From assembly GCA_027854065.1 (NCBI GenBank), contig JAQGEF010000008.1:124001-188000 (forward strand): DNA of 64,000 bases, given 5' to 3'. Under the pieces are notes generated by a model. That model ran no database searches, was not told the origin of the DNA, and saw only the letters and a program-made list of their open reading frames with translations. The position numbers were made by a program, and so were the translations under genes. Position 1 is the stretch's first letter. Each line of letters opens with the position of its first letter. The stretch is from Polluticaenibacter yanchengensis (GTDB lineage: Bacteria > Bacteroidota > Bacteroidia > Chitinophagales > Chitinophagaceae). Shown piece after piece: positions 62,258 through 64,000 of this stretch.

Positions 62258-62392
62258 TCCTATTGATTTTCAAACATTAATACTTTCGTATTGTTGATTG
62301 AGAGTGCGAAATTAAGGTCTTGGAATTAATCAGCCAAATATTTTTATAAAATTTTCATCAATTTTTTTAAAGATCCGGCTTTTAATAATTGA

Positions 62393-63031
62393 TTAAAACA
62401 AACCGTAAAGTTCCCTGTCTATTTTTTCAAATATCTTGCCAAGGTCTTCAGAGTTTTCACCGAATTTATTGGTGTCTACATCTATTATTAACAATGGCCC
62501 TTCCTTGTAATTATCAACAAATTTGTTGTAAAAGTCATTCAGCTTTTTAAGATAATCGAGGCGGATATTTTCTTCATAATCACGTCCTCGTTTTTGGATT
62601 TGTCCTACAAGGGTAGGGACGGATGCTTTTAAATAGATTAATAAGTCAGGAGGGGCTACCATGCTTTTTAATGTTTCGAAAAACTGGTAATAGTTCTCAA
62701 AATCGCGTTTACTCATTAAACCCATTTCATGAAGATTTGGCGCAAAGATCATAGCGTCTTCATAAATGGTCCTGTCCTGTATTACTGTTTCTGTTCCTCT
62801 GTGTATTTCCAATAGCTGATTGAGCCTGCTGTTCAGGAAGAAGATCTGAAGATTAAAGCTCCAGCGTGGCATATCCTCGTAAAAGTCGAATAAATATGGA
62901 TTGTCATCCACATTCTCGAATTGAGGGATCCATTTATAATGCTTGCTTAACATTTCTGTAAGCGTTGTTTTTCCTGCACCTATATTGCCGGCTATTGCTA
63001 TATGCTTTGGTTTTTGCTTGCCTTCTGCCAT
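62393..63031 (-). CDS. Deoxynucleoside kinase
   Basis: A 212-residue kinase of the deoxyadenosine/deoxyguanosine kinase family: HIAIAGNIGAGKTTL (P-loop 15-22), the EN..NPYLFDFY substrate block, VIQDRTIYEDAMIF (DRS/DRT motif) and KRGRDYEENI (lid). It phosphorylates deoxynucleosides for salvage in the cytoplasm. It lies 91 bp downstream of trpS on the same strand. Confidence 0.93.
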   Translation of the reverse strand: MAEGKQKPKHIAIAGNIGAGKTTLTEMLSKHYKWIPQFENVDDNPYLFDFYEDMPRWSFNLQIFFLNSRLNQLLEIHRGTETVIQDRTIYEDAMIFAPNLHEMGLMSKRDFENYYQFFETLKSMVAPPDLLIYLKASVPTLVGQIQKRGRDYEENIRLDYLKKLNDFYNKFVDNYKEGPLLIIDVDTNKFGENSEDLGKIFEKIDRELYGLF

Positions 63032-63122
63032 AATTTTTATTTGTCACCTACATAGGTAAATACAGCAAACAGGGCCCTGTTTGCTGTATTGGTTTAAATA
63101 TTGCCTAAAAGTAATGAATCTA

Positions 63123-64000
63123 TCAATAATATTTGATACCCATTTTTTCGCGTACTATTTTTAATGTTTCGGCGGCTACAGCTCTTGCTTTTTCCTTACC
63201 ATCTTTCATTATACCGGCCAGGTAGCTTTCATCCGCCAGGATCTCTTCAGTACGCGTTCTGATAGGTTCAATGAATTTTACCATATCTTCTGCTAACTGC
63301 TTTTTGAAGTCGCCATAACGGATAACTGTATTGCCACTGCTGGAGTTGGCATAATCAGCACGGAACTTTTCTACCACATCCGGTGTACTTACCAGTTTGG
63401 CTAGTGTAAACAGGTTTTCTATATAATCCGGAGGCGTGCTGTTTTCTGTTTCCGGTCCCTGGTCTGTTTTTGCTTTCTTCAGTTTTTTAATGATTAGCTC
63501 ATTGTCATCTGCCAGGTAAATGGTGTTCAGGTGGTTCTCGCTTTTACTCATTTTGCCGTTTCCATCTAAGCTTAAAATCTTCACGAGTTCATTATCATCT
63601 GCACTGTAAGCGACTGGCTCGGGTAAAATAGTTTCCCCGTTGCCATAACGGTGATTAAAACGTTGTGCAAAGTTTCTTGCCATTTCCAGGTGTTGCTCCT
63701 GGTCTTTACCAACCGGTACTTTTCCTGCCTGCATAATCAATATATCAGCAGCTTGTAATACAGGGTAGGTGAGTAGTCCTGCATTTACATTTTGTGGGTT
63801 CTGGCGTACTTTATCTTTAAATGTGACTGTCTTTTCCAGTTCGCCTTTATAGGCCAGCATATTCAGGTACAGGTATAATTCTGCTATTTCCGGTACATCG
63901 CTTTGAGCGTATAATGTTACTTTTTCCGGGTCTAAACCACAGGCAATATTTTCAGCTAAAACTCTGCGGATAGATTGTTTTAAAGTTGAGGTATCGGGGT
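63123..64000 (-). CDS. trpS: Tryptophanyl-tRNA synthetase, 3' part (5' end beyond the window)
   Basis: The frame is open to the window edge on the minus strand, giving about 292 residues (an internal ATG at 63860 is not the start). It charges tRNA-Trp. The KMSKS loop appears as GKMSKSENHLNTIYL, and the tryptophan pocket is in PVLQAADILIMQAGKVPVGKDQEQHLE. The missing N-terminal ~35-40 residues would carry the HIGH-type motif. Confidence 0.95.
   Translation of the reverse strand, partial: PDTSTLKQSIRRVLAENIACGLDPEKVTLYAQSDVPEIAELYLYLNMLAYKGELEKTVTFKDKVRQNPQNVNAGLLTYPVLQAADILIMQAGKVPVGKDQEQHLEMARNFAQRFNHRYGNGETILPEPVAYSADDNELVKILSLDGNGKMSKSENHLNTIYLADDNELIIKKLKKAKTDQGPETENSTPPDYIENLFTLAKLVSTPDVVEKFRADYANSSSGNTVIRYGDFKKQLAEDMVKFIEPIRTRTEEILADESYLAGIMKDGKEKARAVAAETLKIVREKMGIKYY

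Overview
This window looks like chromosomal DNA of an aerobic member of the Bacteroidota, most likely a Chitinophagaceae-type organism (order Chitinophagales); I could not test this by a search. The support is a SusC/SusD pair with a DUF5689 lipoprotein, many genes with the Bacteroidota -7 promoter motif TAnnTTTG, weak Shine-Dalgarno sites, AT-rich DNA, and several small outer-membrane barrel proteins. MiaE, superoxide dismutase and acyl-CoA dehydrogenase point to aerobic life.

Layout. 1-5.9 kb: the end of an acyl-CoA carboxylase beta subunit, a thioredoxin-like protein, an L,D-transpeptidase, an acyl-CoA dehydrogenase, a VOC/transglutaminase-like fusion, DUF4287, an AlkD-like protein and a frameshifted DUF2004 gene. 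5.9-9.7 kb: a giant AsmA-like protein and a small membrane protein. 9.7-19.7 kb: a minus-strand locus running SusC, SusD, DUF5689, type I phosphodiesterase, calcineurin-type phosphoesterase. It has no glycosidase and looks like an uptake system for phosphorylated substrates. 20-31 kb: housekeeping genes (murI, tadA, dnaA, ffh, rpsP, rimM) with small envelope proteins. 31-46 kb: a cysteine-free Mrp ATPase with a cobalamin adenosyltransferase, RNase D, Sua5, arginine decarboxylase, miaE, a cyclophilin lipoprotein, mtaB, a methyltransferase, parC and a BtuF-like protein. 46-58 kb: glycosyltransferases, ftsE, two flavin reductases, a thioesterase, a SufR-like repressor divergent from a superoxide dismutase operon, recO, a TlpA lipoprotein and a methyltransferase. 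58-64 kb: a sugar permease and GH13 amylase, two identical tRNA-Gln genes, a deoxynucleoside kinase and the 3' part of trpS.

The most unusual content lies between the genes. Nine copies of a GC-rich repeat of about 120-150 bp (one end GGGGCTRTCA, the other GGCTGCCGGA or a variant) sit only in intergenic gaps. Two of them carry the same 222-bp miniature inverted-repeat element, in opposite orientations, at the same place in the host repeat, each flanked by a 10-bp direct repeat. The element therefore appears to target this repeat family. A second strong signal is a perfect 46-bp palindrome containing CAAC-N6-GTTG in front of the superoxide dismutase gene, with a CAAC-N5-GTTG site at the start of the divergent SufR-like repressor gene.
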